Source: Paramecium octaurelia
Lineage: Eukaryota > Ciliophora > Oligohymenophorea > Peniculida > Parameciidae
Assembly: GCA_905182995.1 (NCBI GenBank)
Contig: CAJJDP010000026.1
Span: 128,442 to 192,441, forward strand
Length of the DNA: 64,000 nt
Direction: 5' to 3'
The position numbers were made by a program, and so were the translations under genes. The first letter of the stretch is position 1, and each line of letters starts with the position of its first letter. Under the pieces are notes generated by a model. That model had not been told where the DNA came from, searched no databases, and saw only the letters and a program-made list of their open reading frames with translations. Below, one piece after another: positions 22,550-34,502 of this stretch.

Positions 22550-24319
22550 ATGCAAGCCAAATTTAATGAGCAAGAACTCCTATATATAATTAATACCCAT
22601 TCTAAATTATTCAATATGTTTAAAGACTAGAATTCCAAATAAACATAAGTAATTATTTTAATAGGATAAACGGGTGCTGGCAAGAGTACATTATTTAATT
22701 TCTTGAGTGGTGCAGAGTTTGAAATGAATGGCCCAGAACCTAGATAAAGCTTATGTATAAAAGAGAATTCATAACAATTTGCTCTCATAAAAGGAGGAAT
22801 GAAATCAGTCACAAAGAGTCCAAATTATTACTTTTCACAATAGTTTAATTCACTATTAATAGATTTCCCAGGATTTTAGGATACTGATGGAAAGATTGAT
22901 TAAGTTCTAACATAATTATTATTTTATTAAATAATGAAATCCGCAAATGTGAGAATTGTATACGTTGTTAAACACCCCGAAACTCAATTTAATAATAGAG
23001 GAACTTCGTTATAAGAATTTATAAGTAAAACATTTTAAGGTGAAAATTTTGATATGTCCTAAATATGTTTGATGTTAAATTGCTATAATGATAAACTATC
23101 AGATGAAAATCTAATCACGAATGTTTAAAGTTAACTAGAAAGGGTTTATAATTGTAGGCCTCAAAATATTTGTGTTATTAGAAAAATAAAAAATAAATAA
23201 GAAATTGAATAATATTTAAATTCACAAAAAAGAAGTTACCTGTTTTAATAATTTTTAAGATCTCATCCACTCGTTATTTCTCCTCAATATATACATGAAA
23301 GTGAACAAATTGGCCAATATTTGAGTGAATAAAGTGAATAAATTTTAGAATAATTGTGTTCAACGTTAGAAAAGAATTTAAATGATAATTTAAAAAAATT
23401 AACCTATGAATAAGTTTATAATTTAGAAGAATCCTTAAAATAGATATCAGTTTTTCTCAATAATCAATAAAAAGACACAGTTAATTGGTTTTAAGAATTA
23501 ATTAATTAATTTGAAAAGTCAATTGCACTTTTAAATTTCTAAAATAAAAAATGTTAAAATTACTCAAATTTTATGACAATATATAATTTTTTTGCTTAAC
23601 TCTCTGAATTTATCCCTGGATTTGAAATGATACGGAACAATTGCATATTTGCTTAATAGAGGAGTGAGAATACCATGAGGATTGTTAAAGGTTAAATTGA
23701 TATTCTTTAAAAATAACAACAAAATCTTTATGAGGAATAAGAAAAAATGAAACAATACTAACTCAGGGTTCTAGCAGATGAATAACAAAAAAAAGAAGCT
23801 AATTTAAAATTACAGGCTTAATAGAGTTATTAACAGGTAGCAATTCTGCAATAGGCTACATAAAATGATTTGTAGAGTTAAATTACGAGTAAGAATCTTA
23901 TTCAAAATGAAAGAGATAATTTAATCCTGAAAAATACTACATTATAATAAAATAATTAAAAACAAGTAGACGAGAAAAATCGTTAATTGAAAAGAAAATA
24001 AGAAGATTATTCAACTTATTAATAACAATTATAAGAATTTAGTAATGATTAACGGATTAAAGAAAACGAAATCAAATAATTAAATGAAAATCTTTATAAA
24101 TTCTAGAGTTAAAGTGCATCTGAAAATGAAAAGTTGGAGAATAAGCTAAATGAAATTCTAGCTAACCATAAATAACTAGCTGATCTTGTAGATGAGGAAC
24201 GAATTAAAAAAGATGAATTGATGGCATTGATCAAGAGCTCAGGAGAGGATTAAGAAAAACTGAGAAAAAGAGTGGAATGTTTAGCTAGGGAAAGAAACAG
24301 TTCATGCCAATTGATATGA
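22550..24319 (+). CDS. AIG1/GIMAP-like GTPase with coiled-coil tail and CaaX-like end (copy 1)
   Basis: Intronless, 589 residues. The GTPase domain has a P-loop IGQTGAGKSTLFNFLSG, a switch threonine segment GGMKSVTKSPNYYF, and LLIDFPGFQDTDG as the G3 motif, then VVKHPETQFNNRG and LNCYNDK, possibly the base-recognition segment. The C-terminal ~350 residues are helical and coiled coil, rich in Q. The last residues are SSCQLI, which fits a CaaX prenylation box. AIG1 GTPases act at membranes in immunity of plants and animals. Two paralogues lie next to it. Prenylation is predicted from the sequence only. Confidence 0.85.
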
Positions 24320-24434
24320 TGAATAATTTAATAAAAGTTAATTAATTCTAAATCTATATTATTATAATATTTGTGATAGAATTAACTAACTCTATTAATC
24401 TTCCTTATATTTTACAAAAATATATTAAAATAGA

Positions 24435-26057
24435 ATGATTTCTAAAGGATCGCTAGATGAGTCCTAAATTCTACAGCTAATAAAAAGTATCCAAAAGCTA
24501 ATGAATATATATGAACAAAAAATGATAGATTAACCTAAAATTCTAATATTAGTTGGAGTAACAGGAGCTGGAAAAAGTACAGTGTTTAACTTTTTATGTG
24601 GAGGGAATTATGAATTGCAGGAAATAAAAAGTGGATCATAACTAATATTAAAAGAAAATTCTGAATAATTTGCTCTATAAAATGGAGGAATGACTTCAGT
24701 TACTAAAGCACCCAATTACTATTTTGATGAAAAACATAATCACTTAATTATTGATTTCCCTGGATTCAAAGACCCTAATGGAGAACTAGATTAAATTCTC
24801 ATTTAGTTGTTATTTTTAAAAATTGTTTCAAAGTCTAAAGTCAAACTAATCTATGTTCTTAGACACCCTGAAACTAGATTTAATGAAAGAGGAGTAGGCC
24901 TTTAAGATTTTATTAAGATTTTGTTTTAGGGTTAACAAGTTGATCTTGAAAAAATTTGCCTATTGCTTAATTGTTATGGTGATAAATTGCCTGATTAAGG
25001 ACTGAAAGAGAGTGTAAAAAAATAACTATAAGTAATTTTTAAATCTGATTTCAAATAAATATCAGTCTTAAGAAAATGTAAATCTCCTTAAGATATAGAA
25101 AAAATCTTTTCTAATGAAAAAAGAGATTAGTTAATCGAAGAATTAACTCAAACTTAAGATATCTAATTCTGTCCAAAAAATTTATAGCATAGTGAGAAGA
25201 TTACAAAGTATTTAAGTGATAAAAATTACTAGATGTACAATGGCATTTGTGAAAATTTGAATAATTAATGCAAACAAAAAGTTGATAAGCTATAAGAAAG
25301 GTAGTTACGTATTATTAAAGACTTATTTGAGAAGTTAGTAACTTTACTTTCAAACTAAAATTCAAAGGTTGACACTCAATATGCAAATTTTATCAAATTA
25401 TCTTAATAAATTGCCACTTAGCTTAATTGTTAAAATGATATTTGCTCTCTTGATTGTGAGTTTTCAAAAATATTTATTTTTTTCTCATAATTCGAAGATT
25501 TAATAGTTGGTTATTAAAATTGTTTAATAAATTAAACGCTAGCATACAAATCATGTTTTGCAAATTTGGAAATCATCAAGCAATAAATTTCAATTTTAGA
25601 AAAATAGAAAGATTTAAAATAAGTAGAAAGTGAAAAATTAAATGCAATTTAATAAAAGTAGTAAGCAGAATATGAGTTTTAAATAGAATCATAAGGGGCA
25701 TGTGCAGCACAATAATTAGTATAAAACGAAAGTAATTCAAAGTATATAGCTGAACAAAACCTTACAACAATTTTTAATTAAAAAAATAATTAGTAGGTTA
25801 TGGCAAATAATTGGAAATCATCTTATTCAAATTTATAATAGGAAAGTTAAGCTAAATCTGAGAAATTGAGTAATAAAAATTGGCGGTTATAATAAGAGAA
25901 TTCAACAAATTAATCTTAATTATATCAAAAATAACTGGAAATTGATAATTCATAAAATCAATTTGAGGAATAAAAGAGAAGATTATTAAGTAAGTTGTAA
26001 GATACTAAAAATTAAACTTATTAACTTGAGAGATAAAAAAATCAGAGATTTGAATGA
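24435..26057 (+). CDS. AIG1/GIMAP-like GTPase with coiled-coil tail (copy 2)
   Basis: Intronless, 540 residues, starting 115 nt after copy 1 on the same strand. The order matches copy 1: LVGVTGAGKSTVFNFLCGG, GGMTSVTKAPNYYFD, IIDFPGFKDPNG, YVLRHPETRFNERG and LNCYGDK, then a coiled-coil tail. Unlike copies 1 and 3 it ends QRFE and lacks a terminal cysteine, so it would not be prenylated. It keeps the P-loop lysine and the G3 aspartate. The divergence between the copies shows an old duplication. Confidence 0.85.
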
Positions 26058-26451
26058 GTTATAATTTTTTTGATATTTTAACAAGGAAAATTATCTAACA
26101 TATTATTTTTTTTCACCTTAATTCTTTTAAAATATAAATCTATTTATTATTCTTAGGTTATTGCTTTATATTTTTCATTTTCACTTTGACAATTTTTTCC
26201 TACTCACTGGTTTCCTTAGGAGGCATAAGCAATGATAATATCGTTGAGATTAGTCGTTTCTTAACATAGATCTTCAACTTAAATAAATATTTGAAGAATA
26301 TTTTTTTTTGAGGACTAATACCTTTCAAGAAAAATTATTACATTATATTAGTACATTATTATGATTATTGGTCCAAATAATAGAATTTTCATAAAAGGAA
26401 TTTTTTAACATAAATTTATATTTTATAATTATTCGTATTAAGCTCACATTT
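26058..26451. other. Intergenic spacer between convergent GTPase genes
   Basis: About 394 bases between the stop codons of copies 2 and 3. AT-rich; no gene or repeat recognised. Confidence 0.5.
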
Positions 26452-28248
26452 TCATATGAGTTGACACCCATTATCATAAGTTTGTGTTCTGGAGATTTCA
26501 GCTTTCAATGATGTTATTTCATTTTGTCTTTGTTCTACTTGAGTTGTTAAATTGTTATTTGAACCTCGAATTAAACATAACATAGCTTTTTATCGATCCC
26601 TTAAATTCTCAACTTCTTCTATTTATTTTAATATCTCTCTTCTCCTTATTTCTTATTCTTCTATCTCAATTTTAATTGCATTTAGTTTTTATTACTGTTC
26701 TCTTTCTAAGTCATTTAATTGTTTTTATTTTTTTTTCAAGCTCACCTCTGTTTAATTGTTGATGTGAATTTAGTTCTGAATTTTTTCATCTAGATCTCTT
26801 TGAGTTTCATCACTTTGCCTTTAAAGTTGAAAATATTTGTTCCTTAACTAATCAGTTTAGTTTTCTAACTCTTTTATTGCATTCCTTTACAAAATTATCT
26901 TTTATTATAGCTACCCAATTTCTAAATTTAATTATCTTGATTATTTTTAGTATTGCTCTTTCTATAATCTCTAACATTCTGCTTTTGCCAAGGCATTATT
27001 TTTTAATTTTATTTCTTAATTCTTCTCTGCAATTGTAATTTACACTTTTTGATTTTCCTTTAGGAAGCCAATTTTATTTTCAATCATCCTTATCATATCA
27101 TTGTATAAATCTTAAGCAAACTTAGAATGTTTCTAACATTCAGAGTACCCATTTATTAAATCTGAAAATTATTAAAAAAATTAATATATCTTTAAAAATT
27201 CTTCGCTTTTGTATTTTACTTCTTCGGAACAACCTAATTGTTAGGCAATAACGCTTGAAGCAACTACAAATTATCTATACGATTATGCATAGTTAGTTTT
27301 TGTTATTTTGGGTAATTCTTTGAACATAGTGCATAAATTCTATAATTTTGGTATGTTATAAAACTATGAATTTTATAAATTTTGAGTTAATTTTTATTAA
27401 ATTGATAGCCAAACTTTTTCTATATATTTGAAACTTTTTTCGCTTAAATAAGCACTAATCTTTTCTATATGAAGAATTTAAATTGGTTATAATTTTATTT
27501 CTTCTGATTTGATTATGTCTTCCCATATTTTTCTTCTATTTGCATCAGAAAATTACTTTGCTATATCAATCTCTGAATTGATTTTTCTAAGAACTATAAT
27601 ATTCAAACCTCTCTTAGGATGGTACAACTCCTGTATTTATTCAGTTGCTGATGTTTTAACTAATTCGTCAGAATAATTTTCTTCATTAAATGCATTTAGT
27701 AGCAAAGTTAAGCTTTCAATTCCAATGCTTTGCTCTTTAAAAGTTGTTTTAATAAACTCTTGTAAATTTGTACCTCTTTCCTAAAATTCTAGCTCAGGGT
27801 GTCTTACTACATACAATATTTTAACTTTTGATTGAGTGGATATTTTATAAAATAACATCTATATCATAATTTGGTCGAATTCACCATTAGTATCTTAAAA
27901 TCCTGGAAAATCAATTAGCAAATGATTAAATTCTTCGTTAAAATAGTACTTAGGTTCTTTAGTTACAGATTACATTCCTCCTTTCATAATTGAGAATTCT
28001 GTAGAAATCTCTTCTAATTCTAATTCTTCAACTCCATCTTCACTCTATATCAATTTAAATTTAGCCCCACCAAGGAGATTGAATATTGTACTTTTCCCTG
28101 AGCCAGTTACTCCTACTAAAATCAAAACTTTCATATTATTATTTTTTTGTTTTTAGAACTAATAAAGGTAAGATAAAACCATATTAATCATTTTAAGTAA
28201 AGCTTTTTCATCTATTGAAGGTGAACCTTAAATTTAATTATTCTACAT
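26452..28248 (-). CDS. AIG1/GIMAP-like GTPase with coiled-coil tail and CaaX-like end (copy 3, inverted)
   Basis: Intronless, 598 residues, on the opposite strand to copies 1 and 2 and convergent with copy 2. The start at 28248 is preferred over internal ATGs because SIDEKALLKMINMVLSYL aligns with the N-terminal helix of copy 2. Motifs: LVGVTGSGKSTIFNLLGG, GGMQSVTKEPKYYF, LIDFPGFQDTNG, YVVRHPELEFQERG, then coiled coil. It ends NGCQLI; the CQLI tetrapeptide is identical to copy 1 but uses other codons (TGT CAA CTC ATA against TGC CAA TTG ATA), which suggests selection on the peptide. Confidence 0.85.
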
Positions 28249-28842
28249 GATTATTTAATCTCAATAAAAAGGAGATAGCCTTAGAATAAACTATAATTCT
28301 ATTATAAATTGTATATAAACTTATAATAGAATTACAAAATGTTATAATTTTATATATACTTATGAAGGCTTAAAAATCACTCTAAAAGTTTGAATTCCTA
28401 ATTTAAAAGAAAAAATAAAGAGTATTGAATTCAAAAATTATTTTATATCCCAACACTAAATTATTAAATATAGAATATGTTTATTATTTTTCTAAGTAAA
28501 ATAATACCAAATTGAAACAAATTATACCTTCTAAATAAAAAAGCTGATACAAGGACTTAACCATTGAAATCTATTTTTTAGTCGCAATAGATGTTGCTTT
28601 AAATTATATTAAGGATGTATTTTTTAATAATATTTAGATAGAAAAAAGTTAAATATAGACAAATAACACTTTCTCATTTAACTATCTCTTATTCCAAAAA
28701 TTAAAGTTATCCATTACAAAGAATAAACCATTTCTTCTTCATCAAAACATATATCAGCTCTTTAAAATTTTATTTTGAAGATGAGTTTATAGTTTGTTTA
28801 ACTCATGAATCATTTATGAAAGTTATTTTATCGAATGAAAAC
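28249..28842. other. Intergenic region with a short open stretch
   Basis: Mostly AT-rich. A plus-strand frame from about 28540 to 28872 has no TGA and ends EFIVCLTHESFMKV and then KTLLKNN, which looks partly coding, but no start or splice structure could be built. It may be a remnant. Confidence 0.3.
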
Positions 28843-29058
28843 TCAATTAAAACATTACTAAAAAACAATTGATAATACTTAACTTTTTAATTAATTCAAT
28901 TTAATTTTTGATTAATTTTGCCTAACTTGGAAATTGCGAATGTGATTTTCAGAAAATTTGTTTTTCTCCCAGCGTTCTTTCTCAGGTAACCCAAATAATA
29001 CTAAATCTTTTGGTACCTGTAAATAAACAAATTTGTTTTAAATCATAAAGCAATTCAT
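28843..29058 (-). CDS. Small hypothetical protein (5' structure uncertain)
   Basis: A minus-strand frame of 71 residues. The coding quality is best in VPKDLVLFGLPEKERWEKNK and the following FSENHIRNFQVRQNQ. An upstream exon beyond a 26-nt intron (near 29070-29090) is possible. No family is recognised. Its 3' end overlaps a plus-strand open stretch, so only one of the two is likely to be real; this one looks better. Confidence 0.4.
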
Positions 29059-29236
29059 AGACTAATTTCAAAACTATTTTATTTTACAATGCATTTCTTT
29101 TGTTGGAAAAATTTGATAATTTTCAAATAAAATGCTTTTATGAAACATCCTTTGATGTGTTATAGATCTCTTTTTTTAATTTTTCCTTTATTCAAACTAT
29201 TTGTTTGTTAAAGCTGGAAATAATCCTGTCCACATA

Positions 29237-29996
29237 ATGAGTACAAATGAGGAGAATGATCAATTTTAAATAATTGAATAAGAAATGAATAAGTGATATT
29301 GTAAAATATGCAAATTTAATATACCCAATAGAGCAAAGCATTGTAAGGTTCGCAAAAGATGCGCGGCAAACTATGATCCTCATTGTTTTAGATAGGAGGA
29401 TGTGTTAGTATTTAATCAACGATCATTTTGGCTATTCTTATTAGTTTAGAATATTGTATTGTATTGATATTGTTATTTTGGTATTGGTAAGATAGTTATC
29501 TAATATGATTATTAAGAGAAAAATAAAAGAGATATTGATAAGAATATGGAATTATATTGTGATATTTTGATCATGTTTTTATTTTTGATGCTTGCAAGAG
29601 GGATGCCTAGATTCCATACATATTTGATTATTGTAGGAGTGACAACTTATGAATTACTAAAGAAATATTAATACAAAAAGGCATCAACAAATTCATAATT
29701 CAATATTAGAAAACATAAGATCGATATTTTTTCATGTTGGTTAATTGCTTTCAAATTAAGAAATTGTTTGACTAACTCATTATATATTATAAATTTCTTA
29801 TAAACCTTTTAAGATAAAAATTAACTAACGCTATTAAACATTGAAGATGTTGTTTCTCTGGAAATAACATAGCTGCATTTGATGAAATTTTCGCTTTCTA
29901 AAAAACAGAACAAAAACTTTACTTAATTGAATTAATTATGCAGAAACTACCCATTGTGAATCAATTTAATAATTTTTAAACAGTTATTTAAGGCCA
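29237..29996 (+). pseudogene. Decayed DHHC palmitoyltransferase
   Basis: The frame from ATG 29237 carries a zinc-finger DHHC core (YCKICKFNIPNRAKHC) but meets in-frame TGA at 29294-29296, just before it, and again at 29465-29467. In the core, HCxxC reads HCKVR, DHHC is DPHC, and the NNCVG segment is lost. Further on, the DHHC-family TTxE motif survives as GVTTYELLKK at about 29638. Both TGAs could have come from TGG tryptophan codons. The protein would also lack its first two membrane helices. All this fits a pseudogene; sequence error is less likely since motif residues are lost as well. Confidence 0.72.
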
Positions 29997-30384
29997 TATA
30001 AACTCATCAACCTAACATGGGCAATCATGCAATTATAAAATATTTTATGATATTAAAATATAAATATTTATGGAATGAATTTGATGAATGATTATAATGG
30101 ATTTTAGCTAAAATTATTAGATTTGATTTTTTCTCAGATTGTAAAAGAGCATGTTAATACACACTAGATCTATTTAAAGAATTTATTTTATTCTTTGCAT
30201 ATATATATATTTATTTTATTGTCATAATTATTATTTTATATAGGAATAATAGTAATAGTAATAAGGGTAAATTGATTATGACTCTTTGTAGAGTGGATTA
30301 AGTGTATAGAAGATGGAATGAGTAAAAGGGATATTATTAAATTTGATTTCCGATTAATTTATTATTTATAATTATCAACAAAAA
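29997..30384. other. AT-rich region after the DHHC pseudogene
   Basis: About 390 bases with AT dinucleotide runs (near 30204) and no supported gene. It may contain the eroded 3' end of the pseudogene and the promoter of the E3 ligase. Confidence 0.45.
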
Positions 30385-32395
30385 ATGGATCAACCTTTTG
30401 CATCTTAAACCAATTTTGTCTGTTTTTGTTCAGAATCGGTTCCTTTGAATCAACAGATTATGACAGACCATATCAGAAAGTGCATAATATATAGACAGTC
30501 GTCTCCTTTTTTTCAAAAGTTTGAACAACTCTAGGTTGAGAAGATGCAAAGACAACATTTGTTTGCTTTGAAGAGTGAGTTCTAAATTTTCATAGAGAAA
30601 GTAGATGCTTTAATAAAGGCGGGGGAGGATCGATCAATTATATACAAGCCTCCTCAATTTGGAATTGGATCTTCAATCTAATAGAGAAGCAATAGTCAAT
30701 TAATTTAGCAACCTTCTTATTCATAGAAATAAAATGATGTTGAAATTTTCAAATCTATGTAAAACCTATAGAAGTTAGAGGAATGTAAAGTTTGTGGTAG
30801 GTAAGTCCATGCAGACATAATTACATATTTTGAACATTGCTTTACACCGATCTGCAGACCTTGTTTAATGAAATAGATAGAAAAGGACTCAAAAAATAGT
30901 ACAGCATTTTTCTGTCCAAATCAACAATGCAAAAAAGTAATGGCAGAATAAGAATTGATCGTAATTATTAATGATATTTTAGCAATTGCTTGGCAGAGAA
31001 AAACATGATTAATATGCAACAATTATGGTAGAAAGACAATTCAACATTGTAAAATGTTCGGCTTGTTCTGAATAGGGTGCTTTTGAGAAGGGAAGCCATA
31101 TTACAACTTTAAAAGATCCTGTCACAAACTAATAATTATAACCGTATTTAAATCTTTAACAATTTTAGAAAATATGTGGAACATTATCTTAATAATCGAT
31201 TTATGTGTTTCAATCAAAAATGTAGAACAGAACAATGTAAAGAATGCAAGGCAGTTCCATATCATTTAGGTATGACTTGTGAGGAGTACAAAATAAAGAA
31301 AGCATCTAAGTAATCTTGATTTACAATACGCTTTAGATGCTGTAGATATTGTGATTAACTTATACATAATGTTCAATTGCAAATCCCTGAAGCCTTATAA
31401 GACATTTGTTAGGAAAGGGAATGCTAAGAGAAAGCCTAATTTGCTTGCAATAAAATGCTAGCTTGTAGACATCCTTGTCCAGGATTCAAAAATGAATAGA
31501 TATGTTCAACATGTTTAAATGAATAATGTTGCAAAGGAGATTAAAAAGGAGACGATTATTGTAATATCTGCTTTGTTGAGGGTTTAAAGAATGCCCCTGT
31601 CATCCAATCAAAGTGTGGCCATGTATTAACTATTTATGACAATAGATCTTTCATTATACTTGTATTCTTAAAAGATTGGATGTGAAATGGAATGGACCAA
31701 GAATAGTTTTCAAGTTTTGTTTGTGTCCTCTCTGTAATTCTTGGTTAGAATTCTAACCATCCTAACCTTAGAACCTTGTGAATCAATATTATTTACTCTT
31801 TTAAGATGTCATGAAGAAGTCGCTTGATAGATTGAAATATGAAAACAGAGATAAAGATGAAAAGCTCAATAAAGTGGGGGAATAATTCTATGGGAAACCC
31901 TAAGAGTATGCTATGGCTATCTATTGTTATTATTAATGCTTTAAATGCAAGAACCCTTACTTTGGAGGAGCCAAAGATTGTCAAAGAGCATTAGAAGAAG
32001 GAGATAAATAATATAAACCTGAGGAATTGATTTGTGCCAATTGTTGTGATGTACCAGTTGGAGAAACATGTTAAACTCATGGAAAGGAATATATTGAATT
32101 CAAATGCAAGTTCTGTTGTTAAATAGCTGTGTGGTTCTGTTGGTATACATATCCATTTATCTAAAAGGGGTACAACTCACTTTTGTGAAGATTGCCATAA
32201 GAGATAATGTAATGGAGATTATGTATCCAAAATACCTAAAGAGAAACTCCCTAAATGTCCTGGTAAGGACAAGTGCCCTATCAAGATGGAGCATAAACCA
32301 AATGGAGAAGAACAAGCCCTAGGATGTGGTATTAATTTATTATTGATATCTTAGCTATTTGTAGGAACTAAAGAGCCAATTAACAAAATTTCTGA
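30385..32395 (+). CDS. E3 ubiquitin ligase: RING-IBR plus MYCBP2-type RING-Cys-relay
   Basis: Six introns (22, 25, 27, 23, 25 and 26 nt) leave 621 codons, and all splice sites restore zinc ligands. Residues ~125-200 form an RBR-type RING1 (EECKVCGR, FEHCFTPICRPCLMKQ, FFCPNQQCKK). An IBR-like module follows (IVKCSAC, RFMCFNQKCRTEQC, KECKAVPYHLGMTCEEY). The C-terminal ~270 residues match the catalytic end of MYCBP2/PAM: RING (DYCNICFVEG, KCGHIFHYTC, WNGPRIVFKF, CPLCNSW), then the tandem-cysteine domain (YFGGAKDC, PEELICANC, AVWFCWGTTHFCEDCH). The residues aligned with human C4520, E4534, C4572 and H4583 are all present, so a cysteine-relay esterification mechanism is expected. Confidence 0.9.
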
Positions 32396-32478
32396 ATGAA
32401 ATTATACCTATCTAACAATTGTATTTAATATATTATATATTCTTTGATTCTAAACCATTAATTAATAATCCATAACCA

Positions 32479-33722
32479 ATGTTTTCTTCCACAATCAAAA
32501 TTTCCTCAGTTAGCGACTACATTGTACCAAGTCAAGAATGCATTAAACCTTTAATCAAAAATGTTAAGCTTCAACTTGATGACCCTTCCATTTAACTAAA
32601 ACCTAATTTGATTAAAAATCAGAATAATGTGGCTAAAGTATCATTACAAGATTGTCTTGCATGCAGCGGATGTGTAACTACTGCAGAAACTATATTGATC
32701 CAAACTTAAAGTCTCGAAGAGTTTTTATAAGCAATTAAGAAATATTAAAATCCTGCAATTGGAATAAGTCCATAAGCAAGAGCTTCCTTATCTTATGTGT
32801 TGAATTATTCTGATTCAGAAATGCACTCTATTTTACACGAAATATTTCAGGAAATGAATGTTAAATTGTATGACTTGGCAGAATATACGAAAATAGCAAT
32901 TAATAACTCAATTAAAGAGTTTAAAGAAACAAACTTAACTCCATTACTTTGTTCAGAATGTCCAGGATGGGTATGTTATGCTGAAAAAACCTTAGATGAA
33001 TCTATAATTAATCATATGAGTAAAGTGAAGAGCCCTTAATAAATTTTTGGAGCACTTTAGAAGAAAAATCATGATTACATTGCTACAATTATGCCATGTT
33101 ACGATAAAAAACTTGAAGCCGTTAGACAAGAGAATAATGAAGATATCAATATAGTTTTGAGCACGAGGGAGATCGAGTAATTTGTTAAGGATTACATTCA
33201 GAAAGCAAATATCATTCCTCAATAGGTTCAACTTTAAACTATGGCAATCTACGATTAAGAATATCATAACACATCATCAAATAATTATTTAGATTATATA
33301 ATAAAAAGCGGTATGATGCCTAATTGGACTGTCAAATAGAATATTAGAAAGAACAAAGATTTTATTGAAATTACTATCTACAATGAAAATATGGAATCAT
33401 AAGGCATTTATGCTAGGGTGTTTGGTTTAAAAAACATTGCTAATTTGGTTTCATAAATCAAAACGAAAACTTGTAAATATAAATATGTTGAAATCATGGC
33501 TTGTCCATTAGGTTGTCTGAATGGAGGCGGATAAATTTAAATATAAAAAAATACTGAAAAAGCAAATGATCTAGTAATTTAAATTTGTTATTATAGATAC
33601 CAAAATTAAAAGAGATAATGACATCTCAAAAGGTTTAGATGGACAACTAATATCAGAATGAACAGGAAATGTATTTAACATAATTTAAGCACGTTAAAAA
33701 TGAGAATAATTTTTAATGGTGA
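32479..33722 (+). CDS. CIAO3: Cytosolic iron-sulfur assembly factor CIAO3/Nar1
   Basis: Iron-hydrogenase-like protein that passes Fe-S clusters to the CIA targeting complex. It has 406 residues after one 23-nt intron near the 3' end. Cluster ligands are seen in DCLACSGCVTTAET, CSECPGWVCYAEK, TIMPCYDKKLEA and MACPLGCLNGGGQ. The protein ends FQW; a C-terminal tryptophan is conserved in this family and is used for docking. A weaker N-terminal cluster motif is expected but only one cysteine is obvious near residue 15. The stretch from 33119 to 34501, including the 3' half of this gene, is repeated after the N at 34502. Confidence 0.93.
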
Positions 33723-34501
33723 AAAATACTTTTTAGTCATTATTATATTATAGTAAATAATTATCTCATGGTTTTAATGTATTTTCCTTCAGGTTATTCA
33801 TTTTTGACATCAAATTGTTAAAAATCATCGTTTGATTTCCTTTTGGACTGATCTTACTTTAAGCTATCAAGGTTTCGGCAATGGACTTTAATTCTAAACT
33901 TTTATTTTTGGCTAATTGTGTCACTGTCTATTTTTTCGATCCATTGTTCGAATTTAACATCAATTGCTATATTGGCTTGTTGGATTATCTAAAGGTGTGG
34001 GTAGTTAAACTATTTTCTCTAGAATGCCTTGGGGAATTGGCTACTGATAAACTAGTAATCTTGTCAAATGACAATAATTTAGCCAATGGAACTTTCTAGA
34101 CTTATTTAGATTCATGATTAACTAACGGAGCTTCTTCTGTTTTAATATCATCTCTGTGTGTTTTCGAGTACTCTTGGGATATTTCATTATAATTTTCAGT
34201 AAAGCAGATTTGCGATTCTTCGTCAATTTAAGTGAGTAATTTGGGCTCCAGAATAGATCTCTCTTCAATGATAATTTATTTATTGAATGTATTTTAGAGA
34301 TCATCTATAACTATTGAAAAAATAGTTTATAAATTGGTCTTGAATATTTATGAATTAAGCTTGTAATGCTCGACCAATTTGAATTCTTTGAGAGGAATTT
34401 CTTTTTGGTTGGCCATTTTGAGTAATTCCTATTTTCAGTTAAGAATATACTTGTATGGTGAATTTGTGCTCCTCCGCAAAGATATCTCTAATAAGATTGT
34501 A
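33119..34501. repeat. Copy 1 of a 1383-bp exact repeat (contig overlap)
   Basis: This stretch is identical, as far as I compared it, to 34503-35885. It ends at the single N, and the copy continues into new sequence after 35885. That is the pattern of the end of one contig overlapping the start of the next. Confidence 0.85.
33766..34501 (-). CDS. Truncated copy of the coiled-coil gene at 35150-35987
   Basis: This is the 3' part of the same coding sequence found complete after the N. It lacks its first exon because the contig ends at 34501. It should be treated as a duplicate representation, not as a second gene. Confidence 0.8.
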
Positions 34502-34502
34502 N
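34502..34502. other. Single-N contig join
   Basis: One ambiguous base. The left side ends inside the coiled-coil gene, and the right side starts in the middle of CIAO3, so the two sides are not contiguous in the genome. Confidence 0.9.

Noticed and set aside
29294..29467. TGA codons in the DHHC gene as selenocysteine or reassigned tryptophan
   Set aside because: All other genes in the window use TGA as a stop, and the zinc-binding and DHHC motifs are lost as well, so decay is the simpler reading.
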